Positions 6,585-15,656 of a DNA stretch of 42,004 bases are shown one piece after another. How positions within the stretch are numbered: position 1 is the first letter of the stretch; the number at the start of each line of letters is the position of its first letter. Both the position numbers and the translations under genes were made by a program. Origin of the DNA: an uncultured Oscillospiraceae bacterium (GTDB taxonomy: Bacteria; Bacillota; Clostridia; Oscillospirales; Oscillospiraceae). A model generated the notes under the pieces. That model worked only from the letters and a program-made list of their open reading frames with translations. It had not been told where the DNA came from and made no database searches. Where the stretch lies: NCBI GenBank assembly GCA_904395865.1, contig CAJFNY010000128.1:1-42004 (forward strand). The letters run 5' to 3'.

Positions 6585-8888
6585 ATGTCCAAAGAACAGA
6601 CCAATTTGGTGATCGTCGAGTCTCCGTCAAAGGCCAAGACCATCGGGAAATACCTCGGTCCTGGGTACCAGGTCAAGGCCTCCATGGGGCACCTGCGCGA
6701 TCTGCCGAAGAGCAAGATGGGCATCGATTTTGACAACGACTTTGAGCCTCAGTACATTCCCATGAAGGGCAAGGAGTCGGTCATTGCCGATCTGAAAAAA
6801 GCCGCCAAGGACAGCGGCAACATCTATCTGGCCACCGACCCGGACCGGGAGGGGGAGGCCATTTCCTGGCACCTGAAGGTGCTGCTGAACATCCCGGACG
6901 ACAAGACTCTGCGGGTGACGTTCAATGAGATCACGAAAAACGTGGTGACGAAGGCGATCCAGTCTCCCCGCGGGATTGACTACAATCTGGTGGACGCCCA
7001 GCAGGCCCGCCGGCTTCTGGACCGGATCGTCGGCTATGAGCTGAGCCCGCTGCTGTGGAAGAAGGTGCGCCGCGGCCTTTCCGCCGGCCGTGTCCAGTCC
7101 GTGGCGACGCGGATGGTGGTGGATCGCGAGAACGAGATCCGCGCCTTCGTGCCGCAGGAGTACTGGTCGCTGGACGTGGAGCTGGAGCGCGTCGGGCGGC
7201 CCGGACGGTTCCGCGCCCGGTTTTACGGAGATCCCAAGAAGCGGGAGCTCAGGAGCGAGGAGGACGTCCGCGCCGTTCTGGCCTCCCTGCAGGACGGCAC
7301 CTTCACGGTCGCCAGCGTCAAGCGCACGGAGAAGCGCCGTTCGCCGGCGCCGCCGTTCATCACCTCGACGCTGCAGCAGGAGGCATCCCGCAAGCTGAAT
7401 ATGACGCCCAAGCGCACCATGGCCATTGCCCAGCAGCTCTATGAGGGCGTGGACATCACCGGTGAGGGCACGCTGGGCCTGATTACCTACATGCGTACCG
7501 ACTCCACCCGCCTGTCAGAGGATGCGCTGGAGGCGGCGAAGCAGTTCATCACAGAGCGCTACGGCGCCCGGTACCACAACGGCGCACACCGGCAGTTCAA
7601 GACGAAGGGCGCCGCCCAGGATGCCCATGAGGCCATCCGGCCCAGCAACGTGCGGCTGGATCCGGAATCCATTGCCGGCGATCTGAGCCGGGATCAGTAC
7701 CGGCTCTACAAGCTGATCTGGAGCCGTTTCGTGGCCTGCCAGATGTCCAACGCTTTGTACGATGCCATCGCCATCGAAGCGTCCTGCGGCGACAATGTGT
7801 TTCGTGCCAACCACCAGAGCCTCAAATTCGCCGGCTTCACCGCCGTCTACGAGGAGGGGAAGGACGACGAGACGGAGGAGGTCCAGTCGCCGCTGCCGGA
7901 TCTGACGGAGGGTGAACCGCTGAAGCGCGTCGGCCAGCAGCAGGAGCAGCACTTCACGCAGCCGCCGGCCCGCTATACGGAGGCGACGCTGGTGCGTGCC
8001 ATGGAGGAAAAGGGCGTCGGCCGCCCGTCCACCTACGCCACCATCATCTCCACCATTGAGGACCGGGAATACGTCGTCAAGCAGGACAAGCGCCTGTCGC
8101 CCACGCCGCTGGGCGAGGTGGTCAACGGCCTGATGGTGGAGCGGTTCAACGACATCGTCGACGTGGAATTTACCGCCGGAATGGAGGAAAAGCTCGACGA
8201 GGTCGAGGAGGGCAAGATCGCATGGAAGCAGGTACTCCGGGACTTCTATGCCGACTTCAGCAAGGAGATGGCCGACGCCGAGGAAGCGCTGAAGGACGTG
8301 CGGCTGAAGGTGCCCGACGAAGAGACGGACGAGGTCTGCGAGCTCTGCGGCCGGAAAATGGTCGTCAAGGTCGGGCGGTTCGGCCGGTTTCTGGCGTGTC
8401 CGGGATATCCGGAGTGCAAGAACACCCGGCCCATTGTGGAGCGGATGCCCGGCCGTTGCCCCCGCTGCGGCAGCGGACTGCTCAAGCGGAAATCGAAGAA
8501 GGGCTACGCCTATTATGCCTGCGAGCGGGGGGCCGAGTGCGGCTTCATGACGTGGGATGTGCCCACGGAGTTTGACTGCCCCGCCTGCGGCCAGACCATG
8601 TTCAAGAAATCCGGCCGCGGTCAGATGAAGCCCTTCTGCATCAACGAGGCCTGCGAAAACTTCCTGCCGGAGGATCAGCGCGGTTACCGCCGCAAGCCCT
8701 CGGAGGCGGCGAAGGAGGCCGACGCAGCTCCCGCAGAAGCGGAGGAAGCTGCCACTGCTGAAAAGCCGGCCGCGAAAAAGGCGTCGGTGAAAAAGACGAC
8801 AGCGAAGAAGCCTTCTGCCGCAAAGAAGCCGGCAGCAAAGAAAGCGGCGGCCCGACCGGCTGCGACGGGATCGGAGGCTGCCGAATGA
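6585..8888 (+). CDS. topA: DNA topoisomerase I
   Basis: Type IA topoisomerase that relaxes negative supercoils by nicking one strand; 767 residues. The TOPRIM domain begins with NLVIVESPSKAKTIGKYLG (7-25) and contains the metal-binding DPDREGEAISWH (about 86-97). The active-site tyrosine is Tyr302 in GLITYMRTDSTRL. After the core come three zinc-ribbon segments: CELCGRKM with CPGYPECKN, CPRCGSG with CERGAECGF, and CPACGQTM with CINEACEN. A Lys/Ala-rich basic tail of about 65 residues (KKASVKKTTAKKPSAAKK and similar) ends the protein. GGAGG precedes the ATG. Such histone-H1-like tails are known on topoisomerase I of some high-GC bacteria and are less usual in Clostridia. The stop overlaps trmFO (ATGA). 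Confidence 0.97.
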   Translation: MSKEQTNLVIVESPSKAKTIGKYLGPGYQVKASMGHLRDLPKSKMGIDFDNDFEPQYIPMKGKESVIADLKKAAKDSGNIYLATDPDREGEAISWHLKVLLNIPDDKTLRVTFNEITKNVVTKAIQSPRGIDYNLVDAQQARRLLDRIVGYELSPLLWKKVRRGLSAGRVQSVATRMVVDRENEIRAFVPQEYWSLDVELERVGRPGRFRARFYGDPKKRELRSEEDVRAVLASLQDGTFTVASVKRTEKRRSPAPPFITSTLQQEASRKLNMTPKRTMAIAQQLYEGVDITGEGTLGLITYMRTDSTRLSEDALEAAKQFITERYGARYHNGAHRQFKTKGAAQDAHEAIRPSNVRLDPESIAGDLSRDQYRLYKLIWSRFVACQMSNALYDAIAIEASCGDNVFRANHQSLKFAGFTAVYEEGKDDETEEVQSPLPDLTEGEPLKRVGQQQEQHFTQPPARYTEATLVRAMEEKGVGRPSTYATIISTIEDREYVVKQDKRLSPTPLGEVVNGLMVERFNDIVDVEFTAGMEEKLDEVEEGKIAWKQVLRDFYADFSKEMADAEEALKDVRLKVPDEETDEVCELCGRKMVVKVGRFGRFLACPGYPECKNTRPIVERMPGRCPRCGSGLLKRKSKKGYAYYACERGAECGFMTWDVPTEFDCPACGQTMFKKSGRGQMKPFCINEACENFLPEDQRGYRRKPSEAAKEADAAPAEAEEAATAEKPAAKKASVKKTTAKKPSAAKKPAAKKAAARPAATGSEAAE

Positions 8889-10189
8889 GCGTCGTCCGTG
8901 TCATTGGCGCCGGCCTGGCCGGTTCGGAGGCCGCCTGGCAGCTGGCCAGGCGGGGGCTCGACGTGGAGCTGGTGGAGATGAAGCCCGGCAAGATGACGCC
9001 GGCCCACCACAGCCCGGACTTTGCCGAGCTCGTCTGTTCCAACTCCTTCCGCGGCGACCGGCTGGAGAATGCCGTAGGTCTGCTGAAGGAGGAGCTGCGC
9101 CGCTGCGGCAGCCTGATTATGGAATGTGCCGACGCCACCCGTGTGGAGGCCGGCGGCGCCCTGGCAGTGGATCGCCACGGCTTTTCGCGGATGGTGACGG
9201 AACGGATCCGCGGCTGCCCGAACATCCGGCTCATTTCCCGGGAAGTGACGGAGGTGCCGGAGGGACCGGCCATCGTCGCCACGGGCCCGCTGACGAGTGA
9301 CGCGCTCAGCGAGGCCATCCAGGCGTACTTTGGCGGCGCGGAGTATCTGAGCTTCTTCGATGCCGCCGCGCCGCTGGTGTCCGCCGAGTCGGTGGACATG
9401 GAGCAGGCCTGGTTCGCCTCGCGGTATGACCGCGGGTCTGCGGATTACGTCAACTGTGCCATGGATGCCGAGCAGTACCGCGCCTTCGTCGCGGCGCTGG
9501 CCGCGGCTGAGGAGGCGCCGGTGCACGGCTTCGAGGATCAGCTGGTCTTTGAGGGCTGCATGCCGGTGGAGGTCATGGCACGCCGGGGCGAGGATACGCT
9601 GCGGTTCGGCCCGCTGAAACCCGTGGGGCTGAAGGACCCGCGCACCGGCCGGGAGCCGTACGCCGTGGTGCAGCTGCGGCGGGACAATGCCGCCGGCACC
9701 GTTTACAACCTGGTGGGCTTCCAGACGCATCTGAAGTTTCCGGAGCAGAAGCGGGTGTTCTCCATGATCCCGGCGCTGCACAGCGCGGAGTTCGTCCGCT
9801 ACGGCGTGATGCACCGGAACACGTTTCTCCACGCGCCGAAGCTGCTGGACCGGTATTACGCGGACCGGCGGAATCCGCTGGTGGCCTTTGCCGGGCAGAT
9901 GACCGGCGTGGAGGGATACGTAGAGTCCACGGCCTCCGGCCTGCTGGCCGCCCTGGCTCTGGCGGCCCGGGTGCAGGGACGGCAGCTGCCGGATTTCCCG
10001 CGGGAGACGGCCATCGGTGCCCTGGGCTGGTACGTCAGCGAGGGGAGCGTCGGATCCTTCCAGCCCATGAACATCAACTTCGGCATCATCGCCCCGCTTG
10101 GCTACCGCGTCAAGGGAAAAGCCAACAAGAATCTGGCCATTGCCAACCGTGCCCTGGAGCGCATTGACGCGCTGCTGCCGACGCTTTAA
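8885..10189 (+). CDS. trmFO: Methylenetetrahydrofolate-tRNA (uracil-5-)-methyltransferase TrmFO
   Basis: TrmFO makes 5-methyluridine at position 54 of the T loop of tRNA, using methylenetetrahydrofolate as carbon donor and reduced FAD. The 434-residue length is normal. The FAD-binding motif VIGAGLAGSEAAWQLA is at residues 6-21, and LVEMKP (residues 30-35) follows it. Further conserved parts are ELVCSNSFRGD (about 43-53), YVNCAMDAEQY, FEGCMPVEVMA with the family cysteine, and GYVESTASGLLA near the C-terminus. It overlaps topA by ATGA, which is the classical Firmicute topA-trmFO arrangement, so the two are probably translationally coupled. Confidence 0.96.
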   Translation: MSVVRVIGAGLAGSEAAWQLARRGLDVELVEMKPGKMTPAHHSPDFAELVCSNSFRGDRLENAVGLLKEELRRCGSLIMECADATRVEAGGALAVDRHGFSRMVTERIRGCPNIRLISREVTEVPEGPAIVATGPLTSDALSEAIQAYFGGAEYLSFFDAAAPLVSAESVDMEQAWFASRYDRGSADYVNCAMDAEQYRAFVAALAAAEEAPVHGFEDQLVFEGCMPVEVMARRGEDTLRFGPLKPVGLKDPRTGREPYAVVQLRRDNAAGTVYNLVGFQTHLKFPEQKRVFSMIPALHSAEFVRYGVMHRNTFLHAPKLLDRYYADRRNPLVAFAGQMTGVEGYVESTASGLLAALALAARVQGRQLPDFPRETAIGALGWYVSEGSVGSFQPMNINFGIIAPLGYRVKGKANKNLAIANRALERIDALLPTL

Positions 10190-10211
10190 CAAAGAGAAAG
10201 GAGGCCCTGTC

Positions 10212-11249
10212 ATGAGAATCATCATCGACGCCATGGGCGGGGACAACGCGCCGGGTGCCATCGTTGCCGGTGCTGTTCGTGCGGCCCGGGAGCTGGACAC
10301 TGAGCTGGTCCTGGTGGGCCGCGGCGCAGAAATCCTGCAGGCGCTGGAAAAGCAGGGAATTGCCACGCTGCCCAAGGGCATGGAGGTGGCCAACGCCGAG
10401 GACGTGGTGGATATGCACGACGACCCGGCCACTGTGGTCCGCAAGCGGCGGGATTCCTCCATGGTGGTGGGACTGCGGATGCTGGCAGAGGAGAAGGGCG
10501 ACGCCTTCATCTCCGCCGGAAGCACCGGTGCGCTGCTGTCGGCAGCCACGCTGATCGTCAAGCGCATCCCCGGCATCCGCCGGGCGGCCATGGCACCGGT
10601 GCTGCCGACGGCAGCAGGCCGGTGCGTGCTCATCGACTGCGGCGCCAATGCCGAGTGTACGCCGGAGTTCCTGCTGCAGTTCGCCTGCATGGGTGCCTTT
10701 TACGCCAAGCGTTCCCTGGGGATGGAGACCCCCCGGGTAGGCCTGCTGAACATCGGCGCCGAGGATACGAAGGGCACGGAGCTGCAGCGGGAGGCGCACC
10801 GTCTGCTGCAGCAGCTTTCCGAGCGCGGCACCATCCGCTTTATCGGCAACGTGGAGGCCCGGGACGTTCCGCTGGGGGCCGCCGATGTGGTGGTGGCCGA
10901 CGGTTTTTCCGGCAATATCCTGCTGAAAACCATGGAGGGAACGGCGAAATTCATGTCGGCGCAGCTCAAGTCGATCTTCATGCGCAATCTGCTGACGAAG
11001 CTCTCGGCGCTGTTCTGCCGCAGCGGCGTGCAGAAGCTCAGGCGCATGATGGACTACCGGGAGGTGGGCGGCACGCCGTTTCTGGGAATCACGAAGCCGA
11101 TCATCAAGGCCCACGGATCCTCTGACGAGCTGGCCATCTACAATGCGGTGCGTCAGGCGGCCGACGCCGTCCGCGGCGACCTGGCTGCAGCCATCGGCGA
11201 GAATCTGGAGCAGATCACCGTCCCGAAGGAGCTGGAGCATGTTGAATGA
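10212..11249 (+). CDS. plsX: Phosphate acyltransferase PlsX
   Basis: PlsX converts acyl-ACP and phosphate to acyl-phosphate, the substrate of PlsY in phospholipid synthesis; it acts at the inner face of the membrane. The protein has 345 residues from ATG 10212, which has AGGAGG nine bases upstream. Typical segments are IIIDAMGGDNAPGAIV (residues 3-18), DDPATVVRKRRDSSMV (about 75-90), ISAGSTGALL (about 101-110), LIDCGANAEC, VGLLNIGAEDTKG and VVVADGFSGNILLKTMEG. In many Firmicutes fabD, fabG and acpP follow plsX; here rnc follows directly, overlapping by 11 bases. Confidence 0.96.
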   Translation: MRIIIDAMGGDNAPGAIVAGAVRAARELDTELVLVGRGAEILQALEKQGIATLPKGMEVANAEDVVDMHDDPATVVRKRRDSSMVVGLRMLAEEKGDAFISAGSTGALLSAATLIVKRIPGIRRAAMAPVLPTAAGRCVLIDCGANAECTPEFLLQFACMGAFYAKRSLGMETPRVGLLNIGAEDTKGTELQREAHRLLQQLSERGTIRFIGNVEARDVPLGAADVVVADGFSGNILLKTMEGTAKFMSAQLKSIFMRNLLTKLSALFCRSGVQKLRRMMDYREVGGTPFLGITKPIIKAHGSSDELAIYNAVRQAADAVRGDLAAAIGENLEQITVPKELEHVE

Positions 11250-11937
11250 ACTGGAAATGGCGCTGGGATACACCTTCCGCAGCCGGAAACTGCTGGAAAA
11301 CGCCCTGACCCACAGCTCCTATGCCAACGAGAAGTGGAAAAACGGGCTGGCGAGCAACGAGCGCCTGGAGTTCCTGGGGGATTCCATCCTCGGTTTTGTG
11401 GTGGCGGAGGCGCTCTACCGGCGCTTCCCGGATCACCCGGAGGGAGATCTGACCCGCATGCGTGCAGATCTCGTCTGTGAAAACAGCCTTGCCCAGGTGG
11501 CGGCACGTCTGCACCTGGGGAAATTTCTGCTGCTGGGCCACGGCGAGGAGCAGGGCGGCGGCCGCAGCCGCAGCAGCATCAATGCCGACGCCGTGGAGTC
11601 GCTGATTGCGGCGGCGTATCTGGACGGCGGCTTCCAGGCGGCCCGCGGCATTGTCGAGCGGCTGATCCTGGCCGACGCGCCCAAGGGCCGGCCGCGGAAC
11701 GCGGACTTCAAAACCGCTCTGCAGGAGCTGGTGCAGCGGAAGAAGAATCAGGCCCTCAGCTACACGCTGCTGGAGGAGTCGGGCCCCGACCACGACAAGA
11801 CGTTCCGGGTGGAGGTCCTGCTCAATGGCCAGGTTGTGGGGATCGGCAGCGGCACCAGCAAGAAGCGGGCCGAGCAGGCCGCCGCCGAGCAGGCCATCGA
11901 CCGGCTGTTCCCCGAGGCGTGGGGCGACGGTGCATAG
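11239..11937 (+). CDS. rnc: Ribonuclease III
   Basis: RNase III cleaves double-stranded RNA during rRNA maturation and mRNA turnover. The 232-residue protein has the catalytic signature NERLEFLGDSILG (40-52) with Glu41, Glu44 and Asp48, and the second acidic pair Asp117/Glu120 in NADAVESLIAAAYLDGG. A double-stranded RNA-binding domain occupies about 156-225, ending GSGTSKKRAEQAAAEQAI. I chose ATG 11239, which has AAGGAGCTGGAGC before it and overlaps plsX by 11 bases. The stop codon lies within the left arm of a strong terminator hairpin, so rnc closes this transcription unit. Confidence 0.96.
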   Translation: MLNELEMALGYTFRSRKLLENALTHSSYANEKWKNGLASNERLEFLGDSILGFVVAEALYRRFPDHPEGDLTRMRADLVCENSLAQVAARLHLGKFLLLGHGEEQGGGRSRSSINADAVESLIAAAYLDGGFQAARGIVERLILADAPKGRPRNADFKTALQELVQRKKNQALSYTLLEESGPDHDKTFRVEVLLNGQVVGIGSGTSKKRAEQAAAEQAIDRLFPEAWGDGA

Positions 11938-11970
11938 GAAAAGGCGCAGAGGCTCTCTGCGCCTTTTCCT
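11936..11970 (+). terminator. Terminator after rnc
   Basis: A perfect 15-bp stem (11936-11950 with 11956-11970) closes a 5-nt loop. The right arm contains TTTT but there is no long U-run after it. The left arm begins inside the TAG stop of rnc, so terminating ribosomes could influence folding. It separates plsX-rnc from smc. Confidence 0.85.
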
Positions 11971-11991
11971 GTGCCGCTTTCGGCAAATCCC

Positions 11992-12020
11992 TTGCATTCC
12001 CGCGGGAAAATTGCTAGAAT
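11992..12020 (+). promoter_or_regulatory. Promoter for smc
   Basis: TTGCAT (11992-11997), 17-base spacer, TAGAAT (12015-12020) preceded by TGC (extended -10). It begins 22 bases after the rnc terminator and lies 35 bases before the TTG start of smc. Confidence 0.65.
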
Positions 12021-12054
12021 ATCAGAACAGTATCACAATGGAGAGGTATTGCGC

Positions 12055-15000
12055 TTGTACTTAAAGGCATTGGAAATCCAGGGCTTCAAGTCCTTCCCGG
12101 ATAAGACGGTCATTCGCTTCGGCAGCGACATCACTGCGATCGTCGGGCCCAACGGCAGCGGAAAATCGAATATCTCCGACGCCATCAGCTGGGTCATGGG
12201 GGAGCAGAGCTCCCGCGCGCTCCGGGGAACGCGGATGGAGGATGTCATCTTCGGCGGCACGGCCAGACGCGCCCAGGTGGGCTTTGCCGAGGCCTCCCTG
12301 ATCCTGGACAACGCCGACGGCGCCCTGCGAATCGAGACGGCGGAGGTCATGGTGACGCGCCGGTATTACCGCAGCGGCGAAAGTGAATACTACATCAACC
12401 AGCAGTCGGCGCGGCTGCGGGACATTCATGAGCTGTTTATGGACACCGGCCTGGGGCGGGAGGGCTACTCCAACATCGGCCAGGGCCGGATCGATGAGAT
12501 TCTTTCCGTCAAGAGCACGGACCGGCGGGAGGTTTTTGAAGAGGCGGCCGGCATCTCCAAGTTCCGCCACCGGAAGGAGGAGACGGAGCGGCGCCTTGCC
12601 GGGACGCAGGACAACCTGGTGCGGATCGGCGACAAGATCTCCGAGCTGGAGATGCAGGTGGAGCCGCTGCGAGTCCAGGCGGAGACGGCGCAGCGGTATC
12701 TGGCGCTCCGCGGAGAGCTGCGCCGGCTGGAAGTCACCGTGTGGCTGGACAGCCTGACGTCGCTGTCCGAGGCGGCGCGGAAGGCCGAGGAGGACTGGCG
12801 CGCCGCGGCCTTTCAGCTGGAGCAGGCCCACGAGAGCCTGGATGAGCTTTACCGAACGGCCGATTCGCTGGCCGAATCCCTTCGCCGCCAGGACGCGGCG
12901 ACGGACGCGTGCCGCCAGGAGATTGCGCGGCTGGAGGAGCAGGTGCGCGTGCTGGAGGGCGAGATCGCCGTCTGCCGGACGAACCTGGAGAACAGCCGCC
13001 AGAACCTGACCCGTATCCGTGACGAGCTGGCGGAGCAGGAGAACCGCTCCGGCGGCATCGCCCGGCAGATCGCCCAGCGCCGGGAGCGGCTGGAGGAACT
13101 GGCTGCCCGCCGGGCGGATGTCGACGATACGCTGGCGCATCTGCAGGCGGAATACCGGCGCATCCGCGCCGGCGCCGACGAGGCAGCGCAGCGTCTGGAG
13201 GGGCTGCAGCTGCAGAAAACCACGGCCGAGGCCCGGTCCGAGAGCCGCCGGCGCGAGCTGGAGGGGCTGCGGCTCTCCCGTGAGGAGCAGGCGCAGCGGC
13301 AGACGGAGCTGGCCGACCAGTGCCTCCTGGCGGAGCGCCGGCTGCAGGAGGCGACGGACGAGAAGTGCCGCGTAGACGGGCAGCTGAATGACGCGCGGGA
13401 GGCGGTCACTGCCTCCCGGAATACCATCGACGGCTATCGTCTCCGCCTGGAGACCCGCGCCGCAAAGCGGGACAAGCTGCAGCAGTCGTACGCCGCCGCC
13501 GGGGTGGCGCTCGATACGCTCCAGTCGAAGATCCGGATGTTCCGGGAGATGGAACGGGAGTACGAGGGGTATTCCAAGGCCGTCCGACTGGTGATGCAGG
13601 AGGCGGAGCGGGGAACGCTGCGCAACATCCACGGCCCGGTCTCCAAGCTCCTGCGAACAGAGGACCGCTGCACCGTGGCCATCGAGACCGCCCTGGGGGC
13701 GGCCATGCAGCAGATCGTCGTCTCCACGGAGGAGGACGGGAAAGCCGCCATTCAGATGCTCAAGCGCCGGGACGGCGGACGTGCCACCTTTCTGCCGGTC
13801 CGCACCATCCGCGGCCGGCGGCTGCAGGAGACGGGCGTGGAGCAGACGGCCGGCTTCGTGGGCATTGCGTCGGATCTCATCGCGTACGATCCGGCGTACG
13901 ATGCCATCTTTCAGAACCTTCTCGGCCGCACGGTCGTGGTGGAGACGCTGGACAACGCCATCACCATGGCGCGGAAGTATGCCAACCGCTTCCGCGTCGT
14001 GACGCTGGACGGCCAGGTGGTCAACGCCGGCGGCTCCATGACCGGCGGCTCCGCCGTCCGGAGTGCCGGCATCCTCTCGCGGGCCAACCAGCTGGAGCAG
14101 CTGCAGCAGCAGTATCAAAAGCAGGCGGACGAGCGGGAGGCCCTGTCGCAGCAGCTGGCGGAGGCCAGCCGAGCGGCTGCCGAGGTGGAGTTCCAGCTGT
14201 CGGCCGCCGAGGGGCAGCTGCGCCAGGCGGAGGATGAGGTCCTGCGGCTGGAGGGCACCGCCCAGCAGCAGAAGCTGCTGGAGGACACGGCCAAGGAGCA
14301 GCTGGAGAATGCCCGCCGCGAACAGAGTGCGCTGGAAAACCGCTCCGAGAATGCCGCCCAGCAGCAGCTTGGGCTGGAAGCAGAGCTGGAGCGGCTGGCG
14401 TCGGAGCTCGACCGCCTGACGCAGGAGACGGAGACGGCCCGCGGCGCCTGCGCACAGTGGGATGAGGATCTGCAGGCGCTGCAGGAGCGCAGCACCGCCG
14501 CGCGCATGGAGGCCGCGGCCTGTGACGCCGAGCAGGTGACGGTGCGGGAGTCCATGGAGCAGCTGGAGGCCCTGCAGCAGGATCTGCAGGGAGACCGTTC
14601 GGCAAAGGAGGCCCTCTGCACCCGCTGCGAAGCGGAGATCCGCGACGGCGAAGCCAGGATTGCCGACGGCGAGGACCGCCGGACCCAGACGGCCGCAGCA
14701 CTGGCGGAGGCCCAGGCTGCGCTGCAGGCTGCCCTGGATGCCCGCGCCCAGGTGGAGGCCAGCAAGACGCGGACCGAGAAGGAGGCCCAGGAGCGCAACA
14801 AGGATCTGCTGCTGATGGAGCGCGAAAGCGCCCGGTTGGAGCAGCGCAAGGCCACCGCCGAGCTGGAGGAAAAGCAGATTCTGGACAAGCTCTGGGACAC
14901 GTACGAGCTGACGCCGTCCACTGCGGCTGCAGAGCGCGTCCCTGTCGAGAGCACCGCCGCGGCCAACCGGCAGATCGGCACGCTGAAGCGCCAGATCTCT

Positions 15001-15624
15001 GCTTTGGGTACGCCGAACCTTGGCGCCATCGACGAGTTCGCCCGGGTCAACGAGCGGTACGAGTACCTCTGCGGCCAGCGGGACGACGTGCTGAAGTCCA
15101 AGGAGGAGCTGGAGGAGATCATCCGCTCCATTACCCGGGAAATGACGGAGATTTTCACCCGGGAGTTCGCCCGGATCAACGACTGCTTCGCCAAAACCTT
15201 CGTGGAGATGTTCGGCGGCGGTCAGGCGTCCCTGTCGCTGGACGACCCGGAGGACCCGCTGGGCTGCGGCATTGAGATTCACGTGCAGCCGCCGGGCAAG
15301 CAGCTCAAGACCATCACGCTGCTCTCCGGCGGTGAGAAGGCGTTCGTGGCCATCGCGCTGTACTTTGCAATCCTGCAGGTGCGGCCCACGCCGTTCTGCC
15401 TTCTGGACGAGATTGACGCGGCGCTGGACGACAACAACGTCCGCCGCTTCGCCGCGTATCTGCGGAATCTCTGCGGACAGACGCAGTTCATCGTCATCAC
15501 GCACCGCCGCGGCACCATGGAGGAGGCCGACGTACTCTACGGCGTCACCATGCAGGAGGAAGGCATTTCCACGATTCTCCACATCGATATGGGGGAGATG
15601 GAGCAGGAGCTGGGCATTTCCTAG
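12055..15624 (+). CDS. smc: Chromosome segregation protein SMC
   Basis: SMC is the ATPase of condensin (with ScpA and ScpB, not present here), which organises and helps segregate the chromosome. The protein is 1189 residues, normal for the family. The Walker A motif is GPNGSGKS (31-38). Two very long coiled coils flank a hinge at about 520-665, which ends with LDGQVVNAGGSMTGGS. The C-terminal head has LLSGGEKAFVAIAL (about 1089-1102) and the Walker B LLDEIDAALDD (about 1116-1126). I chose TTG 12055 (reading YLKALEIQGFKSFPDK), with GGAGAGG upstream; an ATG at 11971 would begin next to the rnc terminator and precede the promoter. Followed by ftsY after 32 bases. Confidence 0.97.
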   Translation: MYLKALEIQGFKSFPDKTVIRFGSDITAIVGPNGSGKSNISDAISWVMGEQSSRALRGTRMEDVIFGGTARRAQVGFAEASLILDNADGALRIETAEVMVTRRYYRSGESEYYINQQSARLRDIHELFMDTGLGREGYSNIGQGRIDEILSVKSTDRREVFEEAAGISKFRHRKEETERRLAGTQDNLVRIGDKISELEMQVEPLRVQAETAQRYLALRGELRRLEVTVWLDSLTSLSEAARKAEEDWRAAAFQLEQAHESLDELYRTADSLAESLRRQDAATDACRQEIARLEEQVRVLEGEIAVCRTNLENSRQNLTRIRDELAEQENRSGGIARQIAQRRERLEELAARRADVDDTLAHLQAEYRRIRAGADEAAQRLEGLQLQKTTAEARSESRRRELEGLRLSREEQAQRQTELADQCLLAERRLQEATDEKCRVDGQLNDAREAVTASRNTIDGYRLRLETRAAKRDKLQQSYAAAGVALDTLQSKIRMFREMEREYEGYSKAVRLVMQEAERGTLRNIHGPVSKLLRTEDRCTVAIETALGAAMQQIVVSTEEDGKAAIQMLKRRDGGRATFLPVRTIRGRRLQETGVEQTAGFVGIASDLIAYDPAYDAIFQNLLGRTVVVETLDNAITMARKYANRFRVVTLDGQVVNAGGSMTGGSAVRSAGILSRANQLEQLQQQYQKQADEREALSQQLAEASRAAAEVEFQLSAAEGQLRQAEDEVLRLEGTAQQQKLLEDTAKEQLENARREQSALENRSENAAQQQLGLEAELERLASELDRLTQETETARGACAQWDEDLQALQERSTAARMEAAACDAEQVTVRESMEQLEALQQDLQGDRSAKEALCTRCEAEIRDGEARIADGEDRRTQTAAALAEAQAALQAALDARAQVEASKTRTEKEAQERNKDLLLMERESARLEQRKATAELEEKQILDKLWDTYELTPSTAAAERVPVESTAAANRQIGTLKRQISALGTPNLGAIDEFARVNERYEYLCGQRDDVLKSKEELEEIIRSITREMTEIFTREFARINDCFAKTFVEMFGGGQASLSLDDPEDPLGCGIEIHVQPPGKQLKTITLLSGGEKAFVAIALYFAILQVRPTPFCLLDEIDAALDDNNVRRFAAYLRNLCGQTQFIVITHRRGTMEEADVLYGVTMQEEGISTILHIDMGEMEQELGIS

Positions 15625-15656
15625 CATTTCGGACGATCAGATAAAGGGGTAAGACC

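Noticed and set aside
8684-10690. Antisense frame of about 670 codons over trmFO and plsX
   Set aside because: Its C-terminal Ala/Phe-rich end is simply the reverse of the topA Lys/Ala tail; no ribosome binding site.
11971-12054. Longer smc N-terminus from ATG 11971
   Set aside because: It begins right at the rnc terminator and before the smc promoter, and the extra 28 residues do not match the family start.
12061-15627. Open frame of almost 1190 codons antisense to smc
   Set aside because: It mirrors the GC-rich codon pattern of smc, has a Leu/Gln/Arg/His-rich composition without motifs, and no ribosome binding site.
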